Notes: generated by a model not told the origin, from the letters alone. A DNA stretch of 64,000 bases from Microlunatus sp. Gsoil 973 (GCF_009707365.1 NZ_CP046122.1:4712001-4776000); one strand, 5' to 3'; counted from the first letter of the stretch, positions 1-8,396 are shown. Numbers and translations are program-made.

Positions 1-658
1 GGCTCACCAGCCGGTCGACGTCGTACGCCTCGAACGCCGCGACGTAGTCGTCCAGCAGCCGCTGGTCCGGGGACTCCGGCGGCGCCGGATCCGGATCCCG
101 CGCGGCAAGCGTCCGGCGTGCCCTGGCCAGCGCCGAGTTCACCGAGGCGACCGACACCTCGAGCAGCCCGGCGCATTCCTGGGCGGACCAGGCCAACACG
201 TCCCGCAAGATCAACACGACACGCTGCATCGGCGGCAGCACCTGCAGCGCGGTCACGAAAGCCAGCCGTACCGAATCGCGCAGTTCGACGGTTGCGGACG
301 GATCACCCAGGTGAGCGCCGAGGAAGTCGTCGCGGATCGGTCCGATCCAGGTCGCCTCCGGCAGCGTGGTCAGCGACCGCGGATCGTCCGGGACGTGTCC
401 CGGGGAGCTGAGATCGGCCGGCAGCGCCCGGCGTTGTGGTGCCTTCTTCATGTCCAGGCAGATGTTGGTGGCGATCCGGTAGAGCCAGGTGCGCAGCGAT
501 GCCCGGTGGTCGAAGGTCGCTGCACGCTGCCAGGCGCGCACCATCGTCTCCTGGACCGCATCCGCGGCCTCGGCGTAACAGCCGAAGTAGCGGTAGCAGT
601 AGCCGAGCAGTTCGCTGCGATAGCTCTCCGGGTCCAGTTCGTTGACGGTGGCCGACAC
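1..658 (-). CDS. ECF RNA polymerase sigma factor (SigG-like), 3' end beyond window
   Basis: The reverse strand reads without a stop from a GTG at 658 to the window edge, about 219 residues. Region 2 is visible near the N-terminus (YRSELLGYCYRYFGC, EAADAVQETMVRAWQ, then LRTWLYRIATNICLD). A linker contains LPEATWIGPIRDDFLG, and region 4 (PPMQRVVLILRDVLAWS then SVASVNSALARARRTL) gives the helix-turn-helix that reads the -35 element. The last visible residues (LLDDYVAAFEAYDVDRLV) look like the start of a SnoaL-like C-terminal domain, as in SigG/SigJ-type ECF factors that need no classical anti-sigma. It lies 42 bases after the stop of the BtuF-like gene on the same strand, so the two may be co-transcribed. 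The target regulon is unknown. The start is inferred: no strong ribosome-binding site is present and the frame stays open upstream. Confidence 0.8.
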   Translation of the reverse strand, partial: MSATVNELDPESYRSELLGYCYRYFGCYAEAADAVQETMVRAWQRAATFDHRASLRTWLYRIATNICLDMKKAPQRRALPADLSSPGHVPDDPRSLTTLPEATWIGPIRDDFLGAHLGDPSATVELRDSVRLAFVTALQVLPPMQRVVLILRDVLAWSAQECAGLLEVSVASVNSALARARRTLAARDPDPAPPESPDQRLLDDYVAAFEAYDVDRLVS

Positions 659-700
659 GGAGAGCAGCCTATTGCGCCGGATGCCGCCGCATCGGCTGGT

Positions 701-1603
701 TCAGCGGACCCGGCGGATCGCTCCGCCGGCCTGCGGTATCGCGACCTCGGGATGCAGGATCGCGGCCAGTGCCTCCACACCGTCGACCAGCCGCGGTCCG
801 GGCCGGACCATGATCCCGTCGGCGTCGATCGCCCACAGCTGGGCGTCGGCGAACTGCTCGACGAACTTCGGGTCGCCGAGCAGTCGCTCGGCCTGCCCGA
901 CGGCGCCGGCCAGATCGAAGCCGCACGGCGAGATGACCAGGATCTCCGGACGGGCCGCGGCGATCTCGGGCCAGCTGGTGGCGGCGGATCGCTGACGCGG
1001 CCGGCAGGCGACCGGCTGCCCGCCCGCGGCGGTGACCATGTCCGGCATCCAGTGGCCCGCACCGAACGGCGGGTCGATCCATTCGATCACCGCCACCCGG
1101 GAGCGTGGCAGGCCACGGACGGTTTCGGCCACGGCATCGAGCCGGGCGCCGAGTTTCGACATCAACGCCGAGCCGCGGTCGGGGACGCCCGCCGCCCGGG
1201 CCACCGTGCCGATGGAATCGATCACCTCGTCCAGCGAGTAGGGGTCGAGGGTGACGACCTCGGCGTGACAGCCCAGCTGCTCGGCGGCGTCCCGTACGGT
1301 TTCGGTGGGCACGGCGCACACCGCGCACAGGTCCTGGGTCAGGATCAGGTCGGGCTGCAGCTCACCCAACGCTCCCGCGTCCAGGGTGTACAGGTCCTCA
1401 CCGGCGGCCAGCCGGTCCCGGACGCTGCGGTCGATCGTCGCCGGGTCGACGCCTGCGGTGGACATGCCGCCGACGATGATCTGCTTCTCCTCCCTCGCCC
1501 GGGCCGGCTCGTCACACTCGAAGGTGACGCCGTACAACTGATCCTCCAGCCCGAGTGCGTAGGTGATCTCGGTCGCTGAGGGAAGCAGGGAGACGATCCG
1601 CAT
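701..1603 (-). CDS. BtuF/TroA-like helical-backbone metal receptor, cobalamin-binding type
   Basis: A 300-residue protein opening with MRIVSLLPSATEITYALGL, the usual N-terminus of BtuF-like periplasmic-binding domains (COG0614). Further family signs are CAVCAVPTETV, a long alpha-helical linker, AVIEWIDPPFGAGHWMPDMV and the C-terminal LWAIDADGIMVRPGPR. No signal peptide or lipobox is present and no permease or ATPase gene is adjacent. It therefore belongs to the leaderless cytosolic-looking subgroup common in Actinobacteria, whose role (corrinoid or iron-chelate binding) is unproven. The ATG at 1603 is preferred over longer in-frame starts because the homology begins there and because a -10-like TACGGT ends seven bases upstream, which fits a leaderless mRNA. 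It is divergent from the DUF1707 gene. Confidence 0.82.
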   Translation of the reverse strand: MRIVSLLPSATEITYALGLEDQLYGVTFECDEPARAREEKQIIVGGMSTAGVDPATIDRSVRDRLAAGEDLYTLDAGALGELQPDLILTQDLCAVCAVPTETVRDAAEQLGCHAEVVTLDPYSLDEVIDSIGTVARAAGVPDRGSALMSKLGARLDAVAETVRGLPRSRVAVIEWIDPPFGAGHWMPDMVTAAGGQPVACRPRQRSAATSWPEIAAARPEILVISPCGFDLAGAVGQAERLLGDPKFVEQFADAQLWAIDADGIMVRPGPRLVDGVEALAAILHPEVAIPQAGGAIRRVR

Positions 1604-1642
1604 AGCCACGACCGTAACCCGAGCCGTGGGTAGCCTGGGACC
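1604..1642. promoter_or_regulatory. Back-to-back leaderless promoters of the BtuF-like and DUF1707 genes
   Basis: Only 39 bases separate the two divergent start codons. On the plus strand TAGCCT (1631-1636) lies six bases before ATG 1643. On the minus strand TACGGT (1616-1611) lies seven bases before ATG 1603. Both distances put the expected transcription start on the first base of the start codon. No clear -35 hexamers are seen. This is inferred from spacing alone. Confidence 0.5.
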
Positions 1643-2011
1643 ATGAGTGAGCTGCCGATCTCGTCGAAGTACCGGAGTACGCCCGATGCACCGGTGACCG
1701 ACGACGAGCGCGAGCAGTTGACCCGGCGACTGAACGATGCCTTCGCGGCCGGGAAACTCGACCAGGACACCTACTCCGCCGACCTGGACCGGTTGTACGC
1801 GGCCCAGCGGCTCGGCGAGCTGGTGCCGGTGGTGGAGAAGCTGCCGTCGGTGCAGACCTACAACAACCCCGACATGGTGCAGCAGTCCGCCGACGTACGT
1901 CCCGGCGAGGTCTCGCCGGCCAGGCCGGCGAACCGGCTGACGATCGCCGTCATCGCGGCCATTGTGCTGATCGTCATCATCATCGCCGTACTGCTGGTGG
2001 CCATCCTCTGA
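1643..2011 (+). CDS. DUF1707 (SHOCT-like) domain membrane protein
   Basis: A 122-residue protein. Residues about 15-70 match the DUF1707 pattern of actinobacterial proteins (PVTDDEREQLTRRLNDAFAAGKLD, then a YSADLDRLYAA-type segment). A linker rich in Pro and Ala follows, and then a single C-terminal hydrophobic helix (about residues 97-121, IAVIAAIVLIVIIIAVLLV) that would anchor the domain to the inner face of the membrane. The biochemical function is unknown; the domain often occurs in small membrane proteins of Actinobacteria. The start codon is supported by a -10 element placed for a leaderless transcript. The gene converges on the alcohol dehydrogenase, with a very long perfect hairpin in between. 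Confidence 0.8.
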   Translation: MSELPISSKYRSTPDAPVTDDEREQLTRRLNDAFAAGKLDQDTYSADLDRLYAAQRLGELVPVVEKLPSVQTYNNPDMVQQSADVRPGEVSPARPANRLTIAVIAAIVLIVIIIAVLLVAIL

Positions 2012-2055
2012 CGCCCGCTCCACGCGCCTTCGCCCCCACGCCCCACCTCACCCGG

Positions 2056-2123
2056 TTGCCGCACCACCTGCTGCACCCCGCACCGGGTGTACAGGGTGCG
2101 GGGTGCAGCAGGTGGTGCGGCAA
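2056..2123. terminator. Perfect 29-bp inverted repeat between convergent genes
   Basis: The arms 2056-2084 and 2095-2123 are exact reverse complements over 29 bases, starting TTGCCGCACCACC and ending GGTGGTGCGGCAA. The loop is GGGTGTACAG (2085-2094). The element lies between the stops of two convergent genes, so it could serve as a bidirectional terminator, although neither side has a T-run. Its length and perfection exceed a typical terminator, so it may instead be a dispersed palindromic repeat. It shares GCCGCACCA and GGTGCGGGGT with the patch at 57331-57449. Confidence 0.7.
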
Positions 2124-2134
2124 GGGGGTGGGGA

Positions 2135-3187
2135 TCAGTGCAGGGCCTCCGGACCGAAGAGCACGACCTTCAGCGCGCCGCTGGTCGCCGGGTCGGCGAA
2201 CACGTCGTACGCGTCCTGGATCTCGTCCAGTCCGAACCGGTGGGTGACCAACGGCGGCAGCTCCAGCCGTCCCTGGGACAGCATGGCCAACAGTGTCGGC
2301 GTCGACGAGGTGTCAACCAGCCCGGTGGTGATCGTGACGTCCTTGTCCCACAGCTCCTCCAGGTGCAGCGTGACCGGCGCACCGTGTACGCCGATGTTGG
2401 CCAGGTGCCCGCCGGGCCGGATCAGCCGGGCGCACAGCTCGAACGTCGCCGGGATGCCGACCGCCTCCAATGCGGCGTCCGCTCCCAGACCGTCGGTGAG
2501 CTCCCGCACCCGGGCGACCACATCGTCGTCGGGGGAGAGCACCTCGTCGGCCCCGGCGGTCAGCGCCGCCTTGCGGCGTTCGTCGGCAGGATCGACGGCG
2601 ATGACGCGCAGCGGGGAGTAGAGCCGGCTGGTCGTGATCGCGGCCAGGCCGATCGGCCCGGCGCCGACGATGACGACGGTTGCTCCCGGCCGGACCCGGC
2701 CGTTCAACACCCCGACCTCGTACGACGTGGGCAGGATGTCGGCCAACATCACCGCCTGCTCGGCGCTGATCGACGCCGGCAGCTTGTACATCGACCGCTC
2801 GGCGAACGGGATGCGAACCTTCTCCGCCTGCGTGCCGTCGACCAGGTGACCGAGGATCCAACCGCCACCACCCAGGCACTGGCCGAACCGCTGCTGCCGA
2901 CAGTAGCTGCAGCGTCCGCACGCGGTGACACACGACATCAGGACGCGGTCTCCCGGCGTGAACCCGCCGACTCCCTGGCCGACCTCGAGGACTGTTCCGA
3001 CCGCCTCGTGGCCGAGCACCCGGCCGCGCTCGACGCTCGGCACGTCACCCTTGAGGATGTGCAGATCGGTGCCGCAGATCGTCACCGCGTCGACGCGCAC
3101 GATCGCGTCATCAGGTCCGCTGAGCTGGGGGTCGGGCACGTCCGTCCAGACCCGTGACCCGGGACCGCCATAGACCAAGGCTTTCAT
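2135..3187 (-). CDS. Zinc-dependent medium-chain alcohol dehydrogenase
   Basis: A 350-residue MDR-family dehydrogenase that would oxidise an alcohol or polyol with NAD(P). The catalytic zinc site is visible as CGTDLHILKG near residue 37 and GHEAVGTV near residue 60. The structural zinc site is the four-cysteine lobe CGRCSYC...C near residues 92-106. The Rossmann fold carries VVIVGAGPIGLAA, followed by VDPADERR for the cofactor ribose. Its pattern resembles the 2,3-butanediol/formaldehyde/sorbitol-type dehydrogenases, but the substrate cannot be told from sequence. ATG 3187 is chosen because GAGGAG sits seven bases upstream on the coding strand and homology begins with MKALVYGGPG. It converges on the DUF1707 gene. 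Confidence 0.88.
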   Translation of the reverse strand: MKALVYGGPGSRVWTDVPDPQLSGPDDAIVRVDAVTICGTDLHILKGDVPSVERGRVLGHEAVGTVLEVGQGVGGFTPGDRVLMSCVTACGRCSYCRQQRFGQCLGGGGWILGHLVDGTQAEKVRIPFAERSMYKLPASISAEQAVMLADILPTSYEVGVLNGRVRPGATVVIVGAGPIGLAAITTSRLYSPLRVIAVDPADERRKAALTAGADEVLSPDDDVVARVRELTDGLGADAALEAVGIPATFELCARLIRPGGHLANIGVHGAPVTLHLEELWDKDVTITTGLVDTSSTPTLLAMLSQGRLELPPLVTHRFGLDEIQDAYDVFADPATSGALKVVLFGPEALH

Positions 3188-3429
3188 CGTCGGACTCCTC
3201 GCGTCGCATCGTTTCCGTACACACATCGGGCCGTCCTGATCAATGAGCTGATCAGACCTCGTCACCCGACGTCTCTCATCCTGGCCGTGATGCCCGGCCG
3301 CGGGTACGGTCCGAATCTCCTGTCCCTGCGGGACTTTCGTCACTGACGGCCCGGGCGGCGCGGGCACCAGACTTCTGGTCGGCGGCAGATCCCTGCAATC
3401 CGAACGCGGCACCCAACAGGAGTGAATCG

Positions 3430-6273
3430 ATGAGGGTACGACCCGAGGCGGATCCGACAACGAGCCGGATGCTCCGGGGGCCGGTGGTCGACGTGCTGCT
3501 GGCCAACGGCGATGTTGCGACGCTGAGGGCTCTCCAGCCCGATGATCACGACGCGTTGGTGGAGCTGCACCGGCGGACCGACGCGGAGAGTCTGCGGTTG
3601 CGCTTCTTCAGCAGCAATCCCGCGGCCGGCCTGCAGTACGCAGAGGGGCTGATGTCCCGGATCGAGCAGGTGATTGCCCTGGTCGTCGTGCGCCGTGGGG
3701 TGTTGATCGGTGTCGCTGCTGTCGAGCCGGCCGGTTCGGACACTGCCGAGGTGTCGTTCCTGGTCGATCCCGCCGCGCAGGGACTGGGTATCGGAACGCT
3801 GCTTCTGGAGCACCTCGCGGCGGCCGCGCGGAGTCGTGGCATCGATCGGTTCGTCGCCGAGGTGCTCGCCGAGAACGCCCCGATGATCAAGGTCTTCACC
3901 GATGCAGGATTCGACCTGCGTCGCCGGATCGATCGTGGCGTGATCATCCTGGAGTTGGACACGGTGGCCTCGGCGAAAGCGGTGGCAGCCGCCGACCTGC
4001 GCGAGTCCCGCGCCGAGGCTCATTCCCTTGCCCCGTTGCTGCATCCCCGCAGCGTCGCGATCGCCGGAGTGCGTAGGGACGGCACCGGTGTCGGTCGCGC
4101 GGTGCTGCAGTCGATCATGAACGGCGGGTACACCGGAGTGATCCGGCTGGTCCATCCGCAGGCATCGGTGATCTCCGGTATTCGGGCCCACCCGGATTTC
4201 GCCGCGATCGGTGAGCCGGTCGATCTGGTGATCATCGCGGTACCGGCGGGGCAGGTGCTGCCGGTGATCACCGAAGCCGCCGAAGCCGGCATCCGGGCCG
4301 CGGTGGTGCTCGCGTCGGGATTCAGCGAGCTCGGCCAGACCGGTCGCACGCTACAACACGAGATGGTCCGGGTGGCCCGCCGCCACGGCATGCGGATCGT
4401 CGGGCCGAACTGTCTGGGCGTGATCATCGGCGATCAGGACGTACGGCTCAACGCGACCTTCGTTGATCAACTACCTCCGCCCGGTGGCTTGGCGGTTGCG
4501 TCGCAGTCCGGTGGTGTCGGCATCGCCCTGATCGACGCCGCAGCACGCACCGGGCTCGGGGTGCAGTCGTTCGTCTCCCTGGGCAACAAGGCCGACGTCT
4601 CCGGCAACGACCTGCTGGGTGCCTGGATGAACGACGAGCGGGTCACGGCTGCCGCGCTCTACCTGGAATCGTTCGGCAATCCGCAGAAGTTCGACCGGCT
4701 GGCCCGCCGGTTCACCGAGTCCAAGCCACTGCTCGCGGTGATCGGCGGCCGGTCGGCCGGTGGACGACGCGCCGGTGCGTCGCATACCGCCGCCGCAGCG
4801 CCTCCCTCGGTCGGGGTCCAGGCGCTCTTCGCCCAGGCCGGCGTGATCGACTGCCGGGACCTGGACGAACTCGCCGACACCGCGCGGCTGCTGCAGAGCC
4901 AGCCGCTGCCCGCGGGGCTGCGGGTCGGGATCGTCAGCAATGCCGGAGGCCTCGGCGTTCTGGCAGCCGACGCGGCAGCCGCCAGCGGCCTGCTGGTGCC
5001 GGAGCTGACACCGGAGTTGCGGCAGCGGATCGCTGCCGGTCTTGGATCGGGTCGCAGCGTGATGGCGGCATCGTCCCTGGGCAATCCCGTTGATCTTGGT
5101 GCCGGCGTGACAGCAGACGGGTTCACTGCTGCGGTCCGCGAGGTCACCACCTCAGGGGAGATCGACTCGGTGTTGATCATCCTCGCCGGTACCGCGGTGA
5201 CCGATGCCCGTGCCGTGCTGGCCGGCCTCAACGGCGCGGCCGGCCGGCCCGGCGCTGATTCCTGTGCCGACTCCCGGGAAAACCTCGGCAGCGACGGACA
5301 GACCCGGGTACCGCGGACGTTGGTCGCCTACGGTCCGGGCACCGACACCGACGACGCGCGGGTCCGCAGCGACGCGACCCGGTACGTCCGGATGCGTTCC
5401 GCCGGTGCGGCGCTGGCCGCGCTGGCCCACGCCGCTCGTTACCGCAGCTGGCGGGAGGGCGGCGGCGGCGAGCTGCCGGCCGAGGACCGGCCGAGGGCGG
5501 ACCGGGCCCGGCGCACCGCACGTCGCGAGCTGGCTGCTTCGGCCGCGGCCGGTCGGGACGGCTGGCTGACTCCCGATGCCGCCGCCCGGCTGCTGGAGGC
5601 GTACGAGATCCCGCTGACCGCCGGCCAGGTGGTGGTGGGCGCGGAGCAGGCGGTGGCCGCCGCGGACCACAGCGGCTACCCGGTGGTGATCAAGGCCGCC
5701 GACCCGACCGTTGTGCACAAGACCGATCGCGGTCTGGTCCGTACCGGGCTCACCACCCCGTCCGCGGTACGCCAAGCAGCCGCCGCGATGACCGCCGAAC
5801 TGGGTGAGGGCCCCGAGGGGCACGATGCGCTATTGGTTCAGCCGCAGGTCGGCGCCGGCGAACCGGGGGTCGAGTTGGCGTTCGGCGTCGTCCGCGACCC
5901 GTCGTTCGGTCCGTTGGTGATGGTGGCGGCCGGGGGAGTTGCGATCGATGTCTGGGCCGACCGGGTCTTCCTGATGCCGCCGTTGCGCCAGGGTGAGGCC
6001 GCCCGCGCGTTGCGTCGGCTGCGGATCTGGCCGCTGCTGGCCGGGCACCGCGGCAGCGGCCCGGCCGACATCGCCGGCCTGGAGGCAATGCTGCTCGGCC
6101 TGGGTCGGTTGTCCCTCGACGTACCGGAGCTGGCCGAACTCGACCTCAACCCGGTCATCGCCCTGCCGGCCGACGTCGCGAGCAGCCCGATCGCCTGTGT
6201 GGACGTCAAACTGCGGCTGGCCGAGGCCGTGCAGCCCACCGCCGGTGAGGCGCCGGGGTTGTCGCCGAGTTAG
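3430..6273 (+). CDS. GNAT acetyltransferase fused to NDP-forming acyl-CoA synthetase
   Basis: A 947-residue fusion. Residues about 20-185 form a GNAT domain (acetyl-CoA loop in DPAAQGLGIGTLLLEHL). Then follow the domains of an ADP-forming acetate-CoA ligase: a CoA-binding domain (LLHPRSVAIAGVRRDGTGVGR), two ligase-CoA domains (GLAVASQSGGVGIALID) and a C-terminal ATP-grasp domain (GYPVVIKAADPTVVHKTDRG ... ELDLNPVIALP). The SHT of the phosphohistidine loop (GRRAGASHTAAAA) is present, so ligase activity is not excluded. This order (GNAT first) matches actinobacterial Pat-like lysine acetyltransferases, which silence acyl-CoA synthetases; in Salmonella Pat the GNAT is C-terminal. An AGGAG precedes the ATG by eight bases. 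It is probably monocistronic. Confidence 0.88.
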   Translation: MRVRPEADPTTSRMLRGPVVDVLLANGDVATLRALQPDDHDALVELHRRTDAESLRLRFFSSNPAAGLQYAEGLMSRIEQVIALVVVRRGVLIGVAAVEPAGSDTAEVSFLVDPAAQGLGIGTLLLEHLAAAARSRGIDRFVAEVLAENAPMIKVFTDAGFDLRRRIDRGVIILELDTVASAKAVAAADLRESRAEAHSLAPLLHPRSVAIAGVRRDGTGVGRAVLQSIMNGGYTGVIRLVHPQASVISGIRAHPDFAAIGEPVDLVIIAVPAGQVLPVITEAAEAGIRAAVVLASGFSELGQTGRTLQHEMVRVARRHGMRIVGPNCLGVIIGDQDVRLNATFVDQLPPPGGLAVASQSGGVGIALIDAAARTGLGVQSFVSLGNKADVSGNDLLGAWMNDERVTAAALYLESFGNPQKFDRLARRFTESKPLLAVIGGRSAGGRRAGASHTAAAAPPSVGVQALFAQAGVIDCRDLDELADTARLLQSQPLPAGLRVGIVSNAGGLGVLAADAAAASGLLVPELTPELRQRIAAGLGSGRSVMAASSLGNPVDLGAGVTADGFTAAVREVTTSGEIDSVLIILAGTAVTDARAVLAGLNGAAGRPGADSCADSRENLGSDGQTRVPRTLVAYGPGTDTDDARVRSDATRYVRMRSAGAALAALAHAARYRSWREGGGGELPAEDRPRADRARRTARRELAASAAAGRDGWLTPDAAARLLEAYEIPLTAGQVVVGAEQAVAAADHSGYPVVIKAADPTVVHKTDRGLVRTGLTTPSAVRQAAAAMTAELGEGPEGHDALLVQPQVGAGEPGVELAFGVVRDPSFGPLVMVAAGGVAIDVWADRVFLMPPLRQGEAARALRRLRIWPLLAGHRGSGPADIAGLEAMLLGLGRLSLDVPELAELDLNPVIALPADVASSPIACVDVKLRLAEAVQPTAGEAPGLSPS

Positions 6274-6282
6274 CCGAGTCAG

Positions 6283-6301
6283 TCGGGTTAGCATTGCCTA
6301 A
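6283..6301. promoter_or_regulatory. Candidate DtxR/IdeR iron box
   Basis: TCGGGTTAGCATTGCCTAA agrees with the DtxR consensus TTAGGTTAGCCTAACCTAA at 14 of 19 positions by my alignment. It lies about 65 bases before the start of a ferritin-like di-iron protein, a plausible target of iron-dependent regulation. The call rests on the consensus match and context only. Confidence 0.4.
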
Positions 6302-6305
6302 CAAA

Positions 6306-6319
6306 TGTGGTCGACCACA
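6306..6319. promoter_or_regulatory. 14-bp palindrome, GntR-type operator candidate
   Basis: TGTGGTCGACCACA is a perfect palindrome just downstream of the possible iron box and about 50 bases before the ferritin-like gene. Its core TGGTCGACCA fits the TGGTNNNACCA-like pattern used by FadR-subfamily GntR regulators. No GntR-only regulator gene is next to it, so the binder is unknown. Confidence 0.35.
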
Positions 6320-6366
6320 CATCCTGGTCGGTCGTGAGGATTGGAATGCGTCGTTAGGGTGTGGCT

Positions 6367-7261
6367 GTGCCCCGGCAGATCATCACCGGTCAGAAGATCG
6401 CTGACCACGTCAAGAGACTGGGCGACCTGTACCCGCCCATCCCGTTGGACACGGTGGATCGCACCATTCTCGACCCGGACGCGGTCAAGTCCAGGTACAG
6501 CCACGTGCTGGACTATCTGGCCAGGGTGGAGCTCGAGGTCGACCGGAACGTACTGGAACTGCTGGTCCTGCTGCCCGACGTCGACGAGACCAATCGGATG
6601 TTCTACGCCGACGTGTGGCAGCCCCAGGAGATCCAACACGGGTTGATCCTCGACCGGCTCCAGCAGGATCTTGACATGCCACCCGCCGACCCGCATCTCG
6701 AGGTCTCGGCGAAGATCAAGATGCTCGGTGCCCTGGCGCACTTCGAGCCGATCCAACAGATCGCCAAGTTGTTGTACTACCTGACCGGTGCCAGCACCGA
6801 GCGGCAGGCGGTGCTGGCCTACAACCAGATCCACACCGGCCTGACGGAGCTGGGCGAGCGCGCGATCGCGGAGACGATCATCAGCCCGATCAAACAACAG
6901 GAACCGGGGCACTTCGCCTTCTACCAGATGTCTGCCACAGCGATGGTCCAGAACGGGGAACTGAGGCCCTGGCAGTTGTTCCTTGCCCGAGTGCTGCGGG
7001 AGAAGTCCTACGGCCTGGTCGGTACCAACGCGCTGGACAGCTACAAGGCCGACATGGGGGCGGTGATCATCAGCCTCGGCATGGAGGACGGGCTGGAGGA
7101 GTACGCCCGGGGAGATCGGCCGGGTCGAGTCCCGGCTGTTGTGGGCGACCGAGCAGGGCATGGACGTTCCGCCGTACATCCTGAAGGCACTGCGGGAGAG
7201 CATCGACCTGTACTACGAGCGGCAGTCCCGCGGACTGACCGGATCGGTCGCGGCGCGCTGA
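6367..7261 (+). CDS. Ferritin-like di-iron protein, broken by one frameshift
   Basis: The reading frame is clearly coding up to about 7108 and then continues one base out of phase (EIGRVESRLLWATEQGMDVPPYILKALR...) to a TGA at 7259-7261. Removing one G from the run at 7109-7112 restores a 297-residue protein. Two metal-ligand-like motifs are visible, EIQH (in WQPQEIQHGLILDRL) and EPGH (in IKQQEPGHFAFYQM), with acidic helices between them, as in ferritin-like and acyl-ACP-desaturase-like four-helix bundles. The substrate is unknown. TAGGGT at 6355-6360 ends six bases before GTG 6367, fitting a leaderless start; GTG 6361 is the alternative. The extra base may be a consensus error or a real mutation that replaces the last 50 or so residues. 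Confidence 0.7.
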
Positions 7262-7280
7262 GCTTGTCGGTGGGTGTTCG

Positions 7281-7292
7281 TACCCTGCCGGT
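7281..7292 (+). promoter_or_regulatory. Leaderless -10 element of the AlkX-like gene
   Basis: TACCCT at 7281-7286 lies six bases before ATG 7293 and no ribosome-binding site is present. This spacing matches a transcript beginning on the A of the start codon. Confidence 0.45.
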
Positions 7293-8396
7293 ATGACTGG
7301 GATCCAGCTCACGTGCGCGCAAGCCCGCCGGATCGCCGTCCGCGCGCAGGTCCTGGACCGGCCACGGCCGACGGAGGTGCTGCCCGTGGTCCGGCAACTC
7401 ACCGTGTTGCAGGCCGATCAGACCAAGGTGGTCGCCCCGAACGCCCATCTGGTGCTGTGGAGTCGGATCGGATCGGCCTACGACCGTGACGAACTGGACG
7501 ATCTGCTGGCGACCCGGGAGCTGATCGAACTCGACGGGATGATCAGGCCCGCCGAGGACATCGCGCTGTACCGCGCGGAGATGGACGCCCAGGCCGACGG
7601 CGGCGAGCTGGACGGTTGGGATCGCAGCGCCTGGGAGTGGGTGGACGCCAACGACGGCTGCCGGTTGGACATCCTCGACCGGCTCGCCGACTCCGGCCCG
7701 CTGACCTCACGTGATCTTCCGGACACCACGGTGCTGCCCTGGCGGTCATCGGGCTGGAACGACGGGCGCAATGTGCGGATGTTGCTGGAGATGATGGCGC
7801 GCAGGGGCGAGGTCGCGGTCGCCGGTCACCAGGGACGGGACCGGTTGTTCGATCTTGCCGAGCGGATCTATCCCGACCAGGACTATCCGCCGATCCAGGA
7901 GGCGCTGCGGATCCGCAACCGACGTCGGCTGCAGTCCCTCGGCATCGCCCGGGCCAAGTCCGCCAAACAACCCGGTGAGCCCAACGACGTGGGCGAGGTG
8001 GGCCAGCCTGCTGTCGTCGAGGGCGTCCGCGGCACGTGGCGGGTCGATGACGGTCAACTCGAACGGCTCGACGAACCGCTGGAGGGCCGGGTCGCCGTCC
8101 TGTCACCGCTGGACCGGCTGGTCATGGACCGGAAGCGGATGACCGAACTCTTCGAGTTCGACTACCAGTTGGAGATGTACAAACCGGCGGCGCAGCGACG
8201 CTGGGGCTATTACGCGCTGCCGATCCTGAGCGGCGATCGGCTGGTCGGCAAGGTGGACGCCGCGGCCGATCATGAGTTGGGCGTACTGCGGGTCGAGGAG
8301 ATCCACGCCGACGAGCCGTTCGACGCCGACCTGTCGGCGGCGGTGGCCGACGAGCTCACCGACCTGGCGGCCTGGCTCGGCCTCGAGCCTGCCTGA
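7293..8396 (+). CDS. Winged-helix DNA glycosylase, AlkX/YcaQ family (HTH_42)
   Basis: A 367-residue protein of the AlkZ/AlkX superfamily, monofunctional glycosylases that remove bulky or cross-linked alkylated bases from DNA. The N-terminal segment LTVLQADQTKVVAPNAHLVLWSRIG carries the catalytic-loop motif as Q-A-D. This is the QxD form of the E. coli YcaQ (AlkX) branch, as opposed to QxQ of Streptomyces AlkZ. Tandem winged helices follow (DILDRLADSGPLTSRDL; RNVRMLLEMMARRGEVAVAGHQGRDRLFDLAER) and then the beta-rich C-terminal part (VAVLSPLDRLVMDRKRMTELFEFDYQLEMY...), all typical of the family. The 3' end overlaps the tail of a convergent isochorismatase-family gene by 127 bases. Substrate preference is inferred from the motif only. 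Confidence 0.85.
   Translation: MTGIQLTCAQARRIAVRAQVLDRPRPTEVLPVVRQLTVLQADQTKVVAPNAHLVLWSRIGSAYDRDELDDLLATRELIELDGMIRPAEDIALYRAEMDAQADGGELDGWDRSAWEWVDANDGCRLDILDRLADSGPLTSRDLPDTTVLPWRSSGWNDGRNVRMLLEMMARRGEVAVAGHQGRDRLFDLAERIYPDQDYPPIQEALRIRNRRRLQSLGIARAKSAKQPGEPNDVGEVGQPAVVEGVRGTWRVDDGQLERLDEPLEGRVAVLSPLDRLVMDRKRMTELFEFDYQLEMYKPAAQRRWGYYALPILSGDRLVGKVDAAADHELGVLRVEEIHADEPFDADLSAAVADELTDLAAWLGLEPA

Noticed and set aside
448-1328. Long arginine- and proline-rich frames overlapping the sigma factor and BtuF-like genes
   Set aside because: They are shadow frames typical of GC-rich DNA, with no recognisable domain, and lie over better-supported genes.
6361-7261. Naming the ferritin-like protein after LepA
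   Set aside because: I recall similar proteins being labelled that way in databases, but no GTPase motif (GxxxxGK, DxxG, NKxD) is present.
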